Assembly (NCBI RefSeq): GCF_029892445.1
Contig: NZ_JARXVJ010000001.1
Location: 2,294,001 to 2,358,000, forward strand
Reading direction: 5' to 3'
DNA length: 64,000 nt
Origin: Chryseobacterium sp. H1D6B
GTDB lineage: Bacteria; Bacteroidota; Bacteroidia; Flavobacteriales; Weeksellaceae
Every line of letters begins with the position of its first letter. Positions within the stretch are counted from its first letter, which is position 1. The notes beneath the pieces were generated by a model. That model was not told the DNA's origin and made no database searches. It saw only the letters and a list, made by a program, of their open reading frames with translations. Of this stretch, positions 26,048 to 35,833 are shown one piece after another. The translations under genes were made by a program, and so were the position numbers.

Positions 26048-26461
26048 TTAAAAATTGTAGTTCGCGGAGGCTGATAATGATTGCCCGCTTGAAGTGCCTT
26101 CTTTTTTCAATTCACCATCAACATAAATCTGAACCTTTAAAGTTGAGCTGGCATTTGCACCGACTGCATTGACACCCACATTTGCTGTTAATGTTCCTGA
26201 AGGTGCTGTGATTTCTGGACTCGTCCATGTTGTCCCTGTCAGACTCGTTGCCGTAGTAGCATTGCCATCGATTCCATACACGGCAATATTGATATCGCTC
26301 CCTGTAGATGCTTCTGCCTTAAAAACAATCTTATGGCTTGTTGCCGGATTAGGTTGATCATCATCATCGCTACTGCATGCTGTTGCGAATCCCAAAAGAA
26401 CTGTTGTTGCCACCAGTAAAAATGTTCCTTTTAGTACTTTGGTCAAATTGATTTTTCTCAT
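26048..26461 (-). CDS. Small lipoprotein with MmpS-like beta domain
   Basis: A 137-aa protein. The signal peptide ends in ATACSS (lipobox Cys about 29), followed by an acidic DDDD linker. The mature part is all beta (KIVFKAEASTGSDINIAVYG, WTSPEITAPSG, LKVQIYVDGELKKEGTSSG), resembling the MmpS-type fold of other Bacteroidota lipoproteins. Function is unknown. The promoter TTG-N20-TAGTTTTG (minus strand, 26522-26552) lies upstream and a palindromic terminator downstream, so it is monocistronic. Confidence 0.75.
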   Translation of the reverse strand: MRKINLTKVLKGTFLLVATTVLLGFATACSSDDDDQPNPATSHKIVFKAEASTGSDINIAVYGIDGNATTATSLTGTTWTSPEITAPSGTLTANVGVNAVGANASSTLKVQIYVDGELKKEGTSSGQSLSASANYNF

Positions 26462-26521
26462 AATAATCTCTTAAATTTTAATTATACTACTTAATTCTTT
26501 AATATGCTGATTTGTGTTCTG

Positions 26522-26552
26522 CAAAACTAAATAAGAGGAGAAGCACTATCAA
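26522..26552 (-). promoter_or_regulatory. Promoter of the MmpS-like lipoprotein gene
   Basis: On the minus strand: TTG (26550-26552), 20-nt spacer, TAGTTTTG (26522-26529), a full match to TTG-N17-23-TAnnTTTG. The leader would be about 55 nt. Confidence 0.6.
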
Positions 26553-26647
26553 TCCTCTAAAAACAGTATTTTTTTCTACCTAATTTTAGGTATTTTTTTG
26601 TGTCAGGATTTTATATAAATTGTAAAATTCTTATAATAGAATTAATC

Positions 26648-28642
26648 ATGATGAAGAGAGTATTCATTCTGCTAAATATTTTATATTCCTTTAGCTTAAT
26701 ATCACAGCAAATCATTCCACTTAACGAAAAGCCCTACGTAGATAATTTAAATAATATTGTAAAGGACGGGTCAGGCAATTCCATAAGAGCAAATGCTTAT
26801 TTTTTACTCTCTAGTTATTACAGAAATACAGATTCGGTATTAAGCAAAAAGCATTTAGAATCTGGGAGGTTCTTGTCAAATGGCAATGCATTTTTATCAG
26901 CTAAATACTACTACTATGAAGGTCAGTACCATTTAGAAAAAGATAAGGAAAAAGCTTCGCAGTATTTTCAAAAGTCCATTAAAGAATTAGCAAAATTTAA
27001 AACAGAAGAATCTAACATACTTCAATCATTAGCGTGGTATAATTACGGTGTAGCGCAAAAAAATAAAAAAGGTTACCCTTTTCTAATTAAAATTATGCTT
27101 GAAAAGAGTATTCCTTTAGTAGAAAAATATGAGAATAGTAAAAACTTAGGTTTTCTGTATACCCAGTTAGCGATAGTTCTCACTTACAACGCTGAATTTG
27201 AAAAAGCAGAAAATTATAATAATAAAGCTATTGAAATTCTTCAAAAAGATTCTCCAAATTCTGCAGAATTATTTTATGCCTACTTAAGCTCATCGAGTAA
27301 TTTCTGTTATCAAGCGAAAGGTGACAAAGCCAAGAATTTTTTAGACAAGGCAGAAAAAATGATTCAGCCTTATCCCGAATCTTCTGCGAACGCTTATTAT
27401 TTATATGGTAAAATTTTATATCTTATCACTAAACAAAAAAACGAAGAAACGCTTCCTGTGATAGAACAGGGATTGGTATACGCTAAAAAATTTAATCAAA
27501 ATCTTTTGGCACAAATGTTTTATCTCAATAAATATGACATTCTCAGAAAACTAAAAAGATATACAGAAGCCAAGAATGTTTTACAAAATATTCTTAAAGA
27601 AAAAACGCTCGTAATAGACGCCAATAACAGAAAAACAATATTCAGACAGCTATCCAACCTGAATGAGGAAATGGGAAACTCATCTGATGCTTTAGTCTGG
27701 GAAAGAAAGTATTCAAAGCTTAATGATAGCTTAAATTCTGAAAATATAAAACTGGAGATCAACACGCTTGAAAAAAAATTCAACACCGCGGAAAAAGAAA
27801 GAAAAATAGCAACCCTGAATGCAGAAAAAAATCAAAAAGAACTTGAAGTCAACAAAAAGAACTCCTACCTTTGGGGACTGGGTCTTAGCTTGCTGCTGAT
27901 CATAAGTCTTTTTGTTTTATTCATGATAATTTACAGGAAAAATAATAAGATCTCAGAACAGAAAGAGATCAACCTTCAGCAGAAGATAAAAGACATCAGA
28001 CAAAAAGAAGAGCTTACCCTTACAAAAGCTATACTTGAAAGTGAGGAAAGGGAAAGGGAACGCATTGCCCGGGATCTCCATGATGGTCTGGGTGGAATGC
28101 TGGCTGGTGTAAAAATAAATCTTTCATCATGGTCATCAAATTATTTTAAAGAAGAAAATACTGAGTTTAGCAAAATTCTTCAGCAACTTGATCGGTCAGT
28201 AGGTGAGTTGAGGTATGTCGCAAGAAACCTTATGCCGGAGTCACTCCTCAATTTTGGTTTGGAAACGGCTCTTAATGATCTATGCGAATTTTATACAAGG
28301 ACAGATCTGGAAATCGATTTTCAGCCCTTGAATATTGAAAGTACACTCTCACTTCCGATACAGGTCAATATATATAGAATTGTACAAGAATTATTAGCCA
28401 ATGCAGTGAAGCATTCAGGAGGAAGTCATATTTTGCTTCAGTGCTCACAGTCTGAGGATCATTTTATGATCACGGTTGAAGATGACGGTGAAGGATTTGC
28501 AGAGGATATCTATAAAACAACAAATAGTATGGGTATTCGAAATCTCAGAAATAGGGTAGATTATCTCAAGGGCAAAATTGAGATCAATTCTGATAACGAA
28601 GGAACCGTCATTAACATAGAACTAGACACTCATGCCATCTGA
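26648..28642 (+). CDS. TPR-containing NarX/LiaS-type sensor histidine kinase
   Basis: A 664-aa kinase starting MMKRVFILLNILYSF, a signal-like segment. Residues about 30-390 form tetratricopeptide repeats in the periplasm; a membrane helix (SYLWGLGLSLLLIISLFVLFMIIY) follows near 405-430. The HisKA_3 box reads ERERERIARDLHDGLGG with the His in RDLHDG, and the ATPase part has QELLANAVKHSGG and VEDDGEGF. This is the common Bacteroidota TPR-kinase type. It overlaps the NarL-type regulator by 11 nt. The GTG-started frame from 26600 is a leader. Confidence 0.9.
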   Translation: MMKRVFILLNILYSFSLISQQIIPLNEKPYVDNLNNIVKDGSGNSIRANAYFLLSSYYRNTDSVLSKKHLESGRFLSNGNAFLSAKYYYYEGQYHLEKDKEKASQYFQKSIKELAKFKTEESNILQSLAWYNYGVAQKNKKGYPFLIKIMLEKSIPLVEKYENSKNLGFLYTQLAIVLTYNAEFEKAENYNNKAIEILQKDSPNSAELFYAYLSSSSNFCYQAKGDKAKNFLDKAEKMIQPYPESSANAYYLYGKILYLITKQKNEETLPVIEQGLVYAKKFNQNLLAQMFYLNKYDILRKLKRYTEAKNVLQNILKEKTLVIDANNRKTIFRQLSNLNEEMGNSSDALVWERKYSKLNDSLNSENIKLEINTLEKKFNTAEKERKIATLNAEKNQKELEVNKKNSYLWGLGLSLLLIISLFVLFMIIYRKNNKISEQKEINLQQKIKDIRQKEELTLTKAILESEERERERIARDLHDGLGGMLAGVKINLSSWSSNYFKEENTEFSKILQQLDRSVGELRYVARNLMPESLLNFGLETALNDLCEFYTRTDLEIDFQPLNIESTLSLPIQVNIYRIVQELLANAVKHSGGSHILLQCSQSEDHFMITVEDDGEGFAEDIYKTTNSMGIRNLRNRVDYLKGKIEINSDNEGTVINIELDTHAI

Positions 28643-29267
28643 TAAAATAAATATTATCATTGTTGACGATCACCCCATTGTACTGGAAGGATTAAAGACC
28701 ATGCTGAAAAATGAGCCTCTTTTTCATATCTCAGAAATCTTTACATCAGGAGAAGGAATTCTTGATGTTGTAAAACTGAATGATATAGATATTGTTCTCC
28801 TTGATATCACCCTTCCAGATATCAGCGGGATAGAACTTTGCAAAGAAATTAAAAAAATATCGCAAAATACTTCTGTGATCATGTTCAGCAACCGATCTGA
28901 ACGGAGTATTATCATGCAATCTATCCAAAACGGAGCAAGCGGATATCTTCTGAAAAATACCTCGGTCAAAGAACTTATAGACTGTATAAAAGGTGCACTA
29001 TCGGGAAATATTGTTTTCTGCAATGAAGCGAAACATATTATCAGTAAACCTTCTCAAAATGAATTGTTGAGCATACCAAGGCTGACAAAGAGGGAGAAAC
29101 AGATATTAAAATTGCTGGCAGAGGGGAAAACAAGCGTAATCATTGCAGAAGAATTGTGCTTAAGCTCTTTAACGGTCGATACCCACCGGAAAAATCTTCT
29201 GCAAAAATTTCAGGCTAAGAATTCCACAGAACTTATCACGCTTGCGATACAACAAGATTTAATTTAG
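28632..29267 (+). CDS. NarL/FixJ-family response regulator
   Basis: A 211-aa regulator. The receiver has VDDHP, phosphoacceptor Asp58 in VLLDITLPDISG, and lysine in GYLLKNTS. The C-terminal LuxR-type helix-turn-helix reads LTKREKQILKLLAEGKTS...SSLTVDTHRKNLL. It is translated from inside the end of the kinase gene (11-nt overlap), so it is the cognate partner. Directly after its stop begins a scar of gene fragments. Confidence 0.92.
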   Translation: MPSDKINIIIVDDHPIVLEGLKTMLKNEPLFHISEIFTSGEGILDVVKLNDIDIVLLDITLPDISGIELCKEIKKISQNTSVIMFSNRSERSIIMQSIQNGASGYLLKNTSVKELIDCIKGALSGNIVFCNEAKHIISKPSQNELLSIPRLTKREKQILKLLAEGKTSVIIAEELCLSSLTVDTHRKNLLQKFQAKNSTELITLAIQQDLI

Positions 29268-29269
29268 TA

Positions 29270-29528
29270 ATGACACTGTTGGAAGGGCTTGATGTTATTA
29301 TTGCTCTCCCAGAAACGTGCAGTTCAAGTCAACAACGAAATAGTCACAACATCTGATTTGATCATCGAGATGAAATCTGAGACTAAAATTAAAATTGGAG
29401 AAAGGAATTTTTATGAAATAAGATCATCGCTGACAGATACGGCAGAATTAATTTTTATAGCGTTAATGATTGTTTATGTGAAAAATTTAAAGGTATTATA
29501 ATGGCTGGAGTTTGGTCAGAAATTAAAC
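29270..29528 (+). pseudogene. Mosaic scar: kinase tail, lost gene piece and GNAT tail
   Basis: Three pieces lie in a row. First, 29282-29354 encodes GLDVIIALPETCSSSQQRNS and ends at the same stop as the kinase at 10707; 46 bases are identical (29323-29368 to 10676-10721). Second, 29369-29500 keeps pieces of an unknown gene (MKSETKIKIGERNFYEI; in another frame ADRYGRINFYSVNDCL), similar to 10722-10870. Third, 29503-29528 matches the end of the GNAT gene at 3261-3286 exactly (GWSLVRN, stop). No intact gene remains. Confidence 0.8.
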
Positions 29529-29550
29529 TGTTCCTATTATTTATTCAAAG

Positions 29551-30200
29551 CTATGATAAAGCAAAAATTTCTTCATATTGCAAAAAATTATTTATAGTGA
29601 AATCTGCAATATTTTGAGGTGGATTCTGTTGATTGTTTGTAAATGCCACCACTCTCATTCCTGCTTTTTTTGCGGCAATCATTCCAGAATGTGAATCTTC
29701 GATGGCAATACATTTTTCAGGCATTGTATTCAATTCTTTTGCTGCCATTAAATATATTTCAGGATCAGGCTTTCCTTTTTTAACAAAATCGGACGAGCAT
29801 ATGCTGTCGAATAAGTCGAATATTCCTATCTTATCAAGTACTGTCGGAATAATCCTATATGGAGAATTAGTAGCTAAGCCAACTTTGTATTTTTGAGATT
29901 TTAATCGAATAATGAAAGGCTTTACGTTTTCTATATGACAATCGGTCAACTGTATAAGTTCAATGACCTATCAATGACCATCTCTTCAACTTCAACCAAG
30001 GATTTAGTGGACCAGGAGAATTTATCAAACCAGAAGTTTGTGACTTCAGAAGTGGTCATAGAAGCTGTAAGTATGCATTCTTCATCACTAACGTTTACTC
30101 CTAAAGAAGAAAATACTTCAAATTCTGCCTGCTTCCACAGATCTTCAGAGTCAATAAGAACGCCATCCATGTCAAAAATGACTGCTTTCATACCTTTCAT
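29551..30200 (-). pseudogene. HAD-family phosphatase (HxpB/beta-phosphoglucomutase-like), frameshifted
   Basis: The N-terminal frame (from 30200) has the HAD motif FDMDGVLIDSEDLW and runs to VIDRSLNLYS, where it stops. The C-terminal frame continues with LATNSPYRI (motif II), GKPDPEIY (motif III lysine) and AIEDSHSGMIAA (motif IV). A one-base loss near 29969-29972 separates them: restoring a base after GATAG gives DRVIELIQLTDC. The full protein would be about 216 aa, normal for the subfamily. It is either a recent pseudogene or a sequence error; no homopolymer is involved. Confidence 0.8.
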
Positions 30201-30603
30201 TTTTAAATCCACATTTTAAGATCATATGCTGCTTCCCAGAAATGATATTCCATTCTTGATGAGGTGATAAATGCTTCTGTCATTTTTTAAATACGCTTTA
30301 CGGTTGTTCTATCTTTGTGGTCTGCCTAATGCTTGCCGCTAATTTTCTTATATAAACTAAAACGAATATGGAAACCAGCTCCAATTAGCTTCAGGTAAAT
30401 TAACATTTGTAAATTTATTAAAAAATAATGCACAAATTTGGAGTGTGCATATGTGTGAGTTTTCTTCACTTGAAGGCAATGTATATGATCAATATTTCCA
30501 ATGAACAATTCTCTTATAAGTTACCAGTGATAATGAAGGTTATCCGTTAAGGATAACCTTCAAGACTAATGTATTCTCATACTTAGCATAATGCTGTTTT
30601 AAG
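30201..30603. other. Intergenic gap with hairpin
   Basis: A hairpin GAAGGTTATCC (30535-30545), GTTAA loop, GGATAACCTTC (30551-30561) lies 42 nt past the stop of the beta-propeller lipoprotein gene and may end that message, although no T tract follows. TATCTTTG at 30310-30317 fits a -7 element but no gene follows it. I see no coding sequence I can support. Confidence 0.4.
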
Positions 30604-31659
30604 TTATTTTTGCTTCACAAAGATCTGCCTGATCATTCCACTTCCTGTACCGCTTGTGATCTGCTGTGCTTTTCCGTTTTTCCAATAAACAGCTTCAGAA
30701 CCTCCGCCCGGAACAGTTTGATATCCCGCAATATAAATATCATTACCGGAAACGTCGAGGCTTAATGCAGCTGAACCGTCTGAACCCAATGTAACGGGTG
30801 AACCGTTTTTCCAGTATTTTGACACCAGAGACTGACTGTTAGGCAAAGTTCCTGTTCCTGCAATATAAACATCATTTCCTTTTACTGCGATGGCTGTTCC
30901 ACCTGCATAAGAAGTTCCATCCTGAATTAGGGTAGGAGTTGCAATATTTTTAGAGTACCGGGTTTGCAGCTGTCCTGAACTATTATATGAAACCGACCAC
31001 ATCATATACACATCGGTGCCCGACACTGTTATGTCCTGGTCATCGGGTGTTGTTGTCTGATCTGACAGATCACTTCGCTGACCATTTTTCCAATAGCAGG
31101 TTACAGGCGTAAGCCAATTCTGCATTCTACGTTCCCTGATAACATAGACATCGTTTCCAACCACCGCAATGCCTGTGGCAATGACGTTCTGCGCTTCATC
31201 ATTAAGATTAACTGCTATCCCGTTTTTCCAGTATTTTGCTGCATACGTGTTTTCTCCCGGCTTCATTTCCTGCCCTGCAATGTAGACATCATTCCCGATG
31301 ATAAAAATATCATTGGCATAAGCATCTCTGGATCCGTCTGTCAGATCGGTTGCAACACCATTTTTCCAATACTTTGCAACGTATTTACCAGCAGAGTTTA
31401 TTTCGAATCCTACATTGTGTATATCATCTCCGACAATGGCCATCCCTTTAACGTCGGAACTGCCTGATCCTTGACCCAATACCACTGCGGTGCCGTTTTT
31501 CCAGTATTTGGCTTTGTAGCCTTCGCGGCCTGCGGCATAGACCGTAGATTCGGAAGGATTTGAAGTATCGTCGTTATCATCGCTGTTACTACACTGTATT
31601 GACGTAATTCCTGCAAGCAAGATAATGGAGGAAGTATAAAATAGAGATCTGATGTTCAT
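30604..31659 (-). CDS. Lipoprotein of YWKNG repeats, probable seven-bladed beta-propeller
   Basis: A 351-aa protein with a lipoprotein signal (ITSIQCSNSDDNDD, Cys about 23). The rest is seven repeats of about 45 aa, each with a variant of AKYWKNGxAVxL followed by IAVxGNDVYIAG; one copy is altered to RYSKNI. Seven such units suggest a beta-propeller on the cell surface or in the periplasm. The binding partner is unknown. It is a single-gene unit. Confidence 0.8.
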   Translation of the reverse strand: MNIRSLFYTSSIILLAGITSIQCSNSDDNDDTSNPSESTVYAAGREGYKAKYWKNGTAVVLGQGSGSSDVKGMAIVGDDIHNVGFEINSAGKYVAKYWKNGVATDLTDGSRDAYANDIFIIGNDVYIAGQEMKPGENTYAAKYWKNGIAVNLNDEAQNVIATGIAVVGNDVYVIRERRMQNWLTPVTCYWKNGQRSDLSDQTTTPDDQDITVSGTDVYMMWSVSYNSSGQLQTRYSKNIATPTLIQDGTSYAGGTAIAVKGNDVYIAGTGTLPNSQSLVSKYWKNGSPVTLGSDGSAALSLDVSGNDIYIAGYQTVPGGGSEAVYWKNGKAQQITSGTGSGMIRQIFVKQK

Positions 31660-31778
31660 AGTAAGATATTTCTTGATCTCATGTCAAAAAGTACGCCGCA
31701 TATCACCTATAATTTAAAAAGATTGAATCAGTTAAAGATTAAAAGGCTTTGAATTTGTTATCATTAAAAAAAACTGCT

Positions 31779-33167
31779 ATGAAAACAGGATTGGTTTGGT
31801 TTAAAAATGATTTAAGACTTCATGATAATGAGGTGTTGACAAAAGCAGTTCAGGAATGTGATGAACTTATTTTCTGCTATGCCATAGAAAAAAGCAATTT
31901 CAAAAAACTGGACTTGGGATTTAGAAAATGTGATGTAAACCGGTTTAAATTTATGCAGCAGTCTGTTATGGATTTACAGAATCATCTGGACAAATTGGGC
32001 GGCCATTTACTGATAGGCTCAGATTCGGCTGTTCAACTTTTTCCAGAATTGGTAGAGAAATATGATATTTCAGATATTTATGCCGAAGATGAATATGCGA
32101 GCGAAGAACTCAATCTGATTAAAACAATTCAAAATATTTTGCCCTCAGTAAATTTTCATTTTTATTGGGGGAAAACGCTGTATCATAAAGACGACATTCC
32201 TTTTTCAATTTCAGATATTCCTTTATCAGGTAAAGCATACAGAATTCCGGCAGGAAAAGAGTCGGAGCCAAGAAAAACGTTCAAAACACCGACAGAATTA
32301 AAAAGCGTGAAAAAGGTGAAGAGCACTAAATTTCCGTCCTACAAAATATTTGATTTCACCAAAAAAGAATATGATGCTGCACAGCCACTTTTAGAAGGCG
32401 GTGAAACCAAGGCATTGGACAGACTTCAGTATTATACTTTTAAATCTGAACTTTTAACGGGATACCGATGGACGAGAAACCGCTCACAAGGACTGGATTA
32501 CAGTTCGAAGTTCTCTCCATACCTGGCTTTGGGCTGCATTTCTCCGAGGGAGATTTTTGAAACGGTAAAAGAATACGAAAACAAAATTAAAAAAAACCAA
32601 AGCACATGGTGGCTCATTTTCGAGTTGGTGTGGCGGGACTTTTTTACCTTCAAAGGGATGAAGTTCGGTGATGAAATTTTCAAAACAAAAGGGTATAAAC
32701 ACAAAGAAATTCCCTTTGATAATAATCAGAAGAATTTCGAAAAATGGTGTCACGGGAGAACCGGAATTCCCTTTGTAGATGCACATATGAGGCAGTTAAA
32801 TGAAACAGGATACATGAGCAATCGCGGTCGTGTCAATTGTGCCAGCTACTTTGTGCACGATCTGAATATTGACTGGACTTGGGGTGCCGCCTATTTTGAA
32901 AGTAAACTGATTGACTACGACGTTAGTTCGAACTGGATGAACTGGCATATGCAGGCTTTTGAGATTTATTATACCAATCCCATTCATCAGTCGAATAAGT
33001 ATAAAGCGCAGGATTTTATACGGGAATGGATCCCGGAGCTAAAAGACTGCAATGATTTGGAAGTCTTGATTCCTTGGGAATATGATATTCCGAAATATCC
33101 CAAACCGATCGAGATCTTTTCAAAATGGGAGAGAGCGATTAATTTAATTAAAAAGCTTAAAATTTAA
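31779..33167 (+). CDS. Cryptochrome DASH / photolyase-family flavoprotein
   Basis: A 462-aa protein. The N-terminal antenna domain starts MKTGLVWFKNDLRLHDNE. The FAD-binding domain has GYRWTRNRSQGLDYSSKFSPYLALG, the WRDFF segment, GRTGIPFVDAHMRQLNETG and NRGRVNCASYFVHDL, matching DASH cryptochromes. These repair cyclobutane dimers in single-stranded DNA using blue light. The ATG at 31779 is used; the longer frame begins at a TTG. Confidence 0.93.
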   Translation: MKTGLVWFKNDLRLHDNEVLTKAVQECDELIFCYAIEKSNFKKLDLGFRKCDVNRFKFMQQSVMDLQNHLDKLGGHLLIGSDSAVQLFPELVEKYDISDIYAEDEYASEELNLIKTIQNILPSVNFHFYWGKTLYHKDDIPFSISDIPLSGKAYRIPAGKESEPRKTFKTPTELKSVKKVKSTKFPSYKIFDFTKKEYDAAQPLLEGGETKALDRLQYYTFKSELLTGYRWTRNRSQGLDYSSKFSPYLALGCISPREIFETVKEYENKIKKNQSTWWLIFELVWRDFFTFKGMKFGDEIFKTKGYKHKEIPFDNNQKNFEKWCHGRTGIPFVDAHMRQLNETGYMSNRGRVNCASYFVHDLNIDWTWGAAYFESKLIDYDVSSNWMNWHMQAFEIYYTNPIHQSNKYKAQDFIREWIPELKDCNDLEVLIPWEYDIPKYPKPIEIFSKWERAINLIKKLKI

Positions 33168-33350
33168 AAATGATATTTTAAATGCTTCGGTTTTACAATG
33201 ATTACTTATTGCTATGCTTTATAAACCCTATTATATCATATGGTAAATTCTAAATTACCAAAATATTAAATAAAGTTAAATGTATGAACAGGTGAGATCT
33301 GGCCGAAGATTATTTGTATTTTTATAAAAATGATGTAGTAATAGATTAAT

Positions 33351-34175
33351 ATGACTTCTGTACAGAACCCTAAAATTAAAGCTGTCTTCTTTGATGTGGA
33401 TGGAACAATATTCAGTTTAAAAACAAAATCAATTCCTGAATCAACGAGGAAGGCAATAAAGAATCTCCGGAAAAAAGGAATTAAAGTGATCGTTGCCACC
33501 GGTCGGTCTATTACCGACCTCGCTCATATTAAACATATCGAGTTTGATGGCTTTATGACGTTTAACGGAGGATATTGTATGACCGTTGATGGTCAGGTGA
33601 TGTATCGAAAAGTAATTGAACCTGATGATATAAAAAATTTGATAGATTACTCCAAAAGATCTGATGTCAGTTTTTCACTGATGTATGAAGATAAAGTAAG
33701 AATCAGTAACGAAAGTCCAAAAGTCCTTGAACTGTATCGTCACGTTGATATTCCGGTGCCACCTTTATGTAATAAGGAAGATATTGATGTTGAAAACGTT
33801 TTGCAAGTCAACGTTTTTATAGATCCTGAGAATGAAGAATCTTTTATGCGGGAAATCATGCCAAATTCATTGTCTTCCAGGTGGACACCGTTATTTGCAG
33901 ACGTCAATCCAGAAGGAGTAAGCAAACAGGGAGGTGTCGAATATTTTTGTAAATATTTTAATATTGATCTATCTGAAACAATGGCTTTCGGGGATGGAGG
34001 AAATGATATTTCTATGCTAAAGTCTGTAAAAATAGGTGTTGCCATGGGGAATGCCGGAGATAATGTCAAAGAAATTGCCGATTTTATAACTGAAGAGGTT
34101 GATCATCACGGAATAGAAAAAGCTTTGATACATTTCGGGCTATTAGAAAAAACTTCGGCAGATTTGGTAGGATAA
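33351..34175 (+). CDS. Cof-type HAD-superfamily phosphatase
   Basis: A 274-aa HAD hydrolase. Motif I is FFDVDGTIFS, motif II VIVATGRS, motif III lysine in GVSKQGGVEYF, and motif IV AFGDGGNDISML. The C2-type cap lies between motifs II and III (about residues 85-195). The family dephosphorylates sugar phosphates or flavin/PLP intermediates. It is unlinked to obvious substrate genes. It is intact, unlike the HAD gene at 29551. Confidence 0.92.
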   Translation: MTSVQNPKIKAVFFDVDGTIFSLKTKSIPESTRKAIKNLRKKGIKVIVATGRSITDLAHIKHIEFDGFMTFNGGYCMTVDGQVMYRKVIEPDDIKNLIDYSKRSDVSFSLMYEDKVRISNESPKVLELYRHVDIPVPPLCNKEDIDVENVLQVNVFIDPENEESFMREIMPNSLSSRWTPLFADVNPEGVSKQGGVEYFCKYFNIDLSETMAFGDGGNDISMLKSVKIGVAMGNAGDNVKEIADFITEEVDHHGIEKALIHFGLLEKTSADLVG

Positions 34176-34327
34176 TTACATCATTTTATAAAGGATTTCT
34201 TAAATTGTGGGTAAGGCAGCGCTGTAATTTTGTAGTATCCAGTTAAAGCTAACATAGAATCTTCTGTATAACATTAACAGAACAAATTACCTCTGTTTTT
34301 TGGGATATATTTAATCATCATTCGTAG

Positions 34328-34453
34328 CCTCCGCAAAGATATTTCAGGCTTTCATCAATCTATCTTCTTATTGTTTTCAATGAATTGATTACAGTTTTAC
34401 TTGTGCCTTCTTGAATGCTAATCTGCATAGAAAAAGTCAGAAAACCTCACAAG
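34328..34453. repeat. Repeat B, copy 1
   Basis: About 126 bases aligning with 36608-36730 at roughly 80 percent by eye, same orientation, starting CCTCCGCAAA and ending CACAAG. On the minus strand both copies open with ATGCAGATTA and encode MQI(S/T)IQ...KT.IN.LKTI, then break in different ways. It is either a decayed gene family, a small peptide gene pair or an RNA-like element. Confidence 0.7.
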
Positions 34454-34466
34454 AAGGTTTCTTCTG

Positions 34467-35147
34467 TCAGGTAATTATAAATTCTACAATAGCTTGTGAG
34501 TGGATTTTTGTAGTGTCATACACAGGAATTTTAAAATCTTCCTGGCTTACTAACATCGGTATTTCTGTACAGCCCAGTACAATACATTCTGCTCCTCTGT
34601 CTACTAGATCCTGTACAATTTCTTTATACTTTTCCTTTGTGTCAGGGTTAATCAATCCAACACCCAATTCCTCTCTTAATGTGTATTGGATGTATTCGCG
34701 GGTTTCACGTTTCTCAGGGATTAGGACCTCAAGACCAAATGATTCAAATTTGTTTCTGTAAAAGTTCATCTCCATGGTAAACTTTGTACCTAGGAGTCCG
34801 ATCTTCTTGAAACCATTTTTATTGATTGTTTTGGCTGTTTCTTCAACAATGTGGATCACCGGTAAATTGACTTCTTGCTGAAGTCTGTCAGCATAAAGAT
34901 GCGCAGTGTTTGCACACAGTGCAATTCCGTCAGCTCCGCCTTTCTTTAAATTTTCACAGGCATTAAGCAGCAGATCATATGAATTGTCCCAACTTTGGGT
35001 ATAGATGTCTCCGAAGTTCAATGAGTAGATCATACACTCGGCAAAATTTAATCCACCCAATTTGGCATTGACGCCTTCGTTTATAAATTTGTAATAATCT
35101 AAAGTCGATGTCCAGCTTATTCCTCCAACTAATCCGATTTTCTTCAT
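34467..35147 (-). CDS. Aspartate/glutamate racemase family protein
   Basis: A 226-aa enzyme with the two catalytic cysteines of PLP-independent racemases: ALCANTAHL (about Cys81) and VLGCTEIPML (about Cys190), and the start MKKIGLVGGISWTSTLDYY. The family interconverts L- and D-amino acids, often aspartate. It stands next to a GNAT and a Crp-type regulator on the same strand, with 80-nt gaps, so cotranscription is possible but not shown. Confidence 0.9.
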   Translation of the reverse strand: MKKIGLVGGISWTSTLDYYKFINEGVNAKLGGLNFAECMIYSLNFGDIYTQSWDNSYDLLLNACENLKKGGADGIALCANTAHLYADRLQQEVNLPVIHIVEETAKTINKNGFKKIGLLGTKFTMEMNFYRNKFESFGLEVLIPEKRETREYIQYTLREELGVGLINPDTKEKYKEIVQDLVDRGAECIVLGCTEIPMLVSQEDFKIPVYDTTKIHSQAIVEFIIT

Positions 35148-35227
35148 TTTCTTGTTTATTGTGGTGAATATTTTAGCAAGTTTGCAGATAATTTAATTTT
35201 TGAGCTATTTTAGTACTGTATCAGCTA

Positions 35228-35752
35228 CTAATTTTTCAGCGTCAATTTCATCATAATGTCAGTCTGCTCGTCGTTGCCCAGTTTGAATATATGTTTGTCA
35301 AATGCTGTAAATCCATTTTTTTCATAGAAACGGATCGCTCTCGGGTTTTGTTCCCAAACGCCCAGCCATATAAAATCTGCATTGATGCCTTTAGCCAGTT
35401 CAATGGCTTTTTCATAAAGTATTTGACCTACTTTTTGTCCATGAAACTCTCTCAATACGTAGATCCTTTCAATTTCAAGTGCTTTTTCACTTTTGATCTC
35501 AGTTTGTGAATCTCCGTAATTTACCTTTAAGTAACCGATAATTTCATTTTCACACTCTGCAAAATAAAACTCAGCATTTTCATCTGATAATTCTCCTTTG
35601 ACTTTCTCTGTTGAGAATGCAGTTTCCAGATATGATCTCAAATTTTCTTCGCTGTTGTCCGAAGCGAATGTTTCGGAAAATGTCAGCTTTCCAATTTTTT
35701 GTAGGCTGATAAGATCTTTGTTTTCTGCTTTTCTTAACTCTATATCCTGCAT
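35228..35752 (-). CDS. GNAT N-acetyltransferase
   Basis: A 174-aa acetyltransferase. The core reads LEIERIYVLREFHGQKVGQILYEKAIEL (acetyl-CoA loop FHGQKVG), then FIWLGVWEQNPRAIRFYEKNGF (motif B). This resembles the spermidine/spermine or diamine-type branch common in Bacteroidota, but the substrate is not deducible. I take the ATG at 35752 (MQDIELRKAENKDL); a frame from 35782 adds ten residues. Confidence 0.88.
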   Translation of the reverse strand: MQDIELRKAENKDLISLQKIGKLTFSETFASDNSEENLRSYLETAFSTEKVKGELSDENAEFYFAECENEIIGYLKVNYGDSQTEIKSEKALEIERIYVLREFHGQKVGQILYEKAIELAKGINADFIWLGVWEQNPRAIRFYEKNGFTAFDKHIFKLGNDEQTDIMMKLTLKN

Positions 35753-35833
35753 TTTGTCTGTTCTATTTTTTTCTGCAGACAAAACTCCCCATTCTTTATC
35801 AGTAATAATTTAACAAATGATAAAAAAACAATA

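Noticed and set aside
29289..29501. 70-codon frame (MMLLLLSQKRAVQVNN...)
   Set aside because: It is an out-of-frame reading of the kinase-tail scar; the true remnant reads in another frame and ends at 29354.
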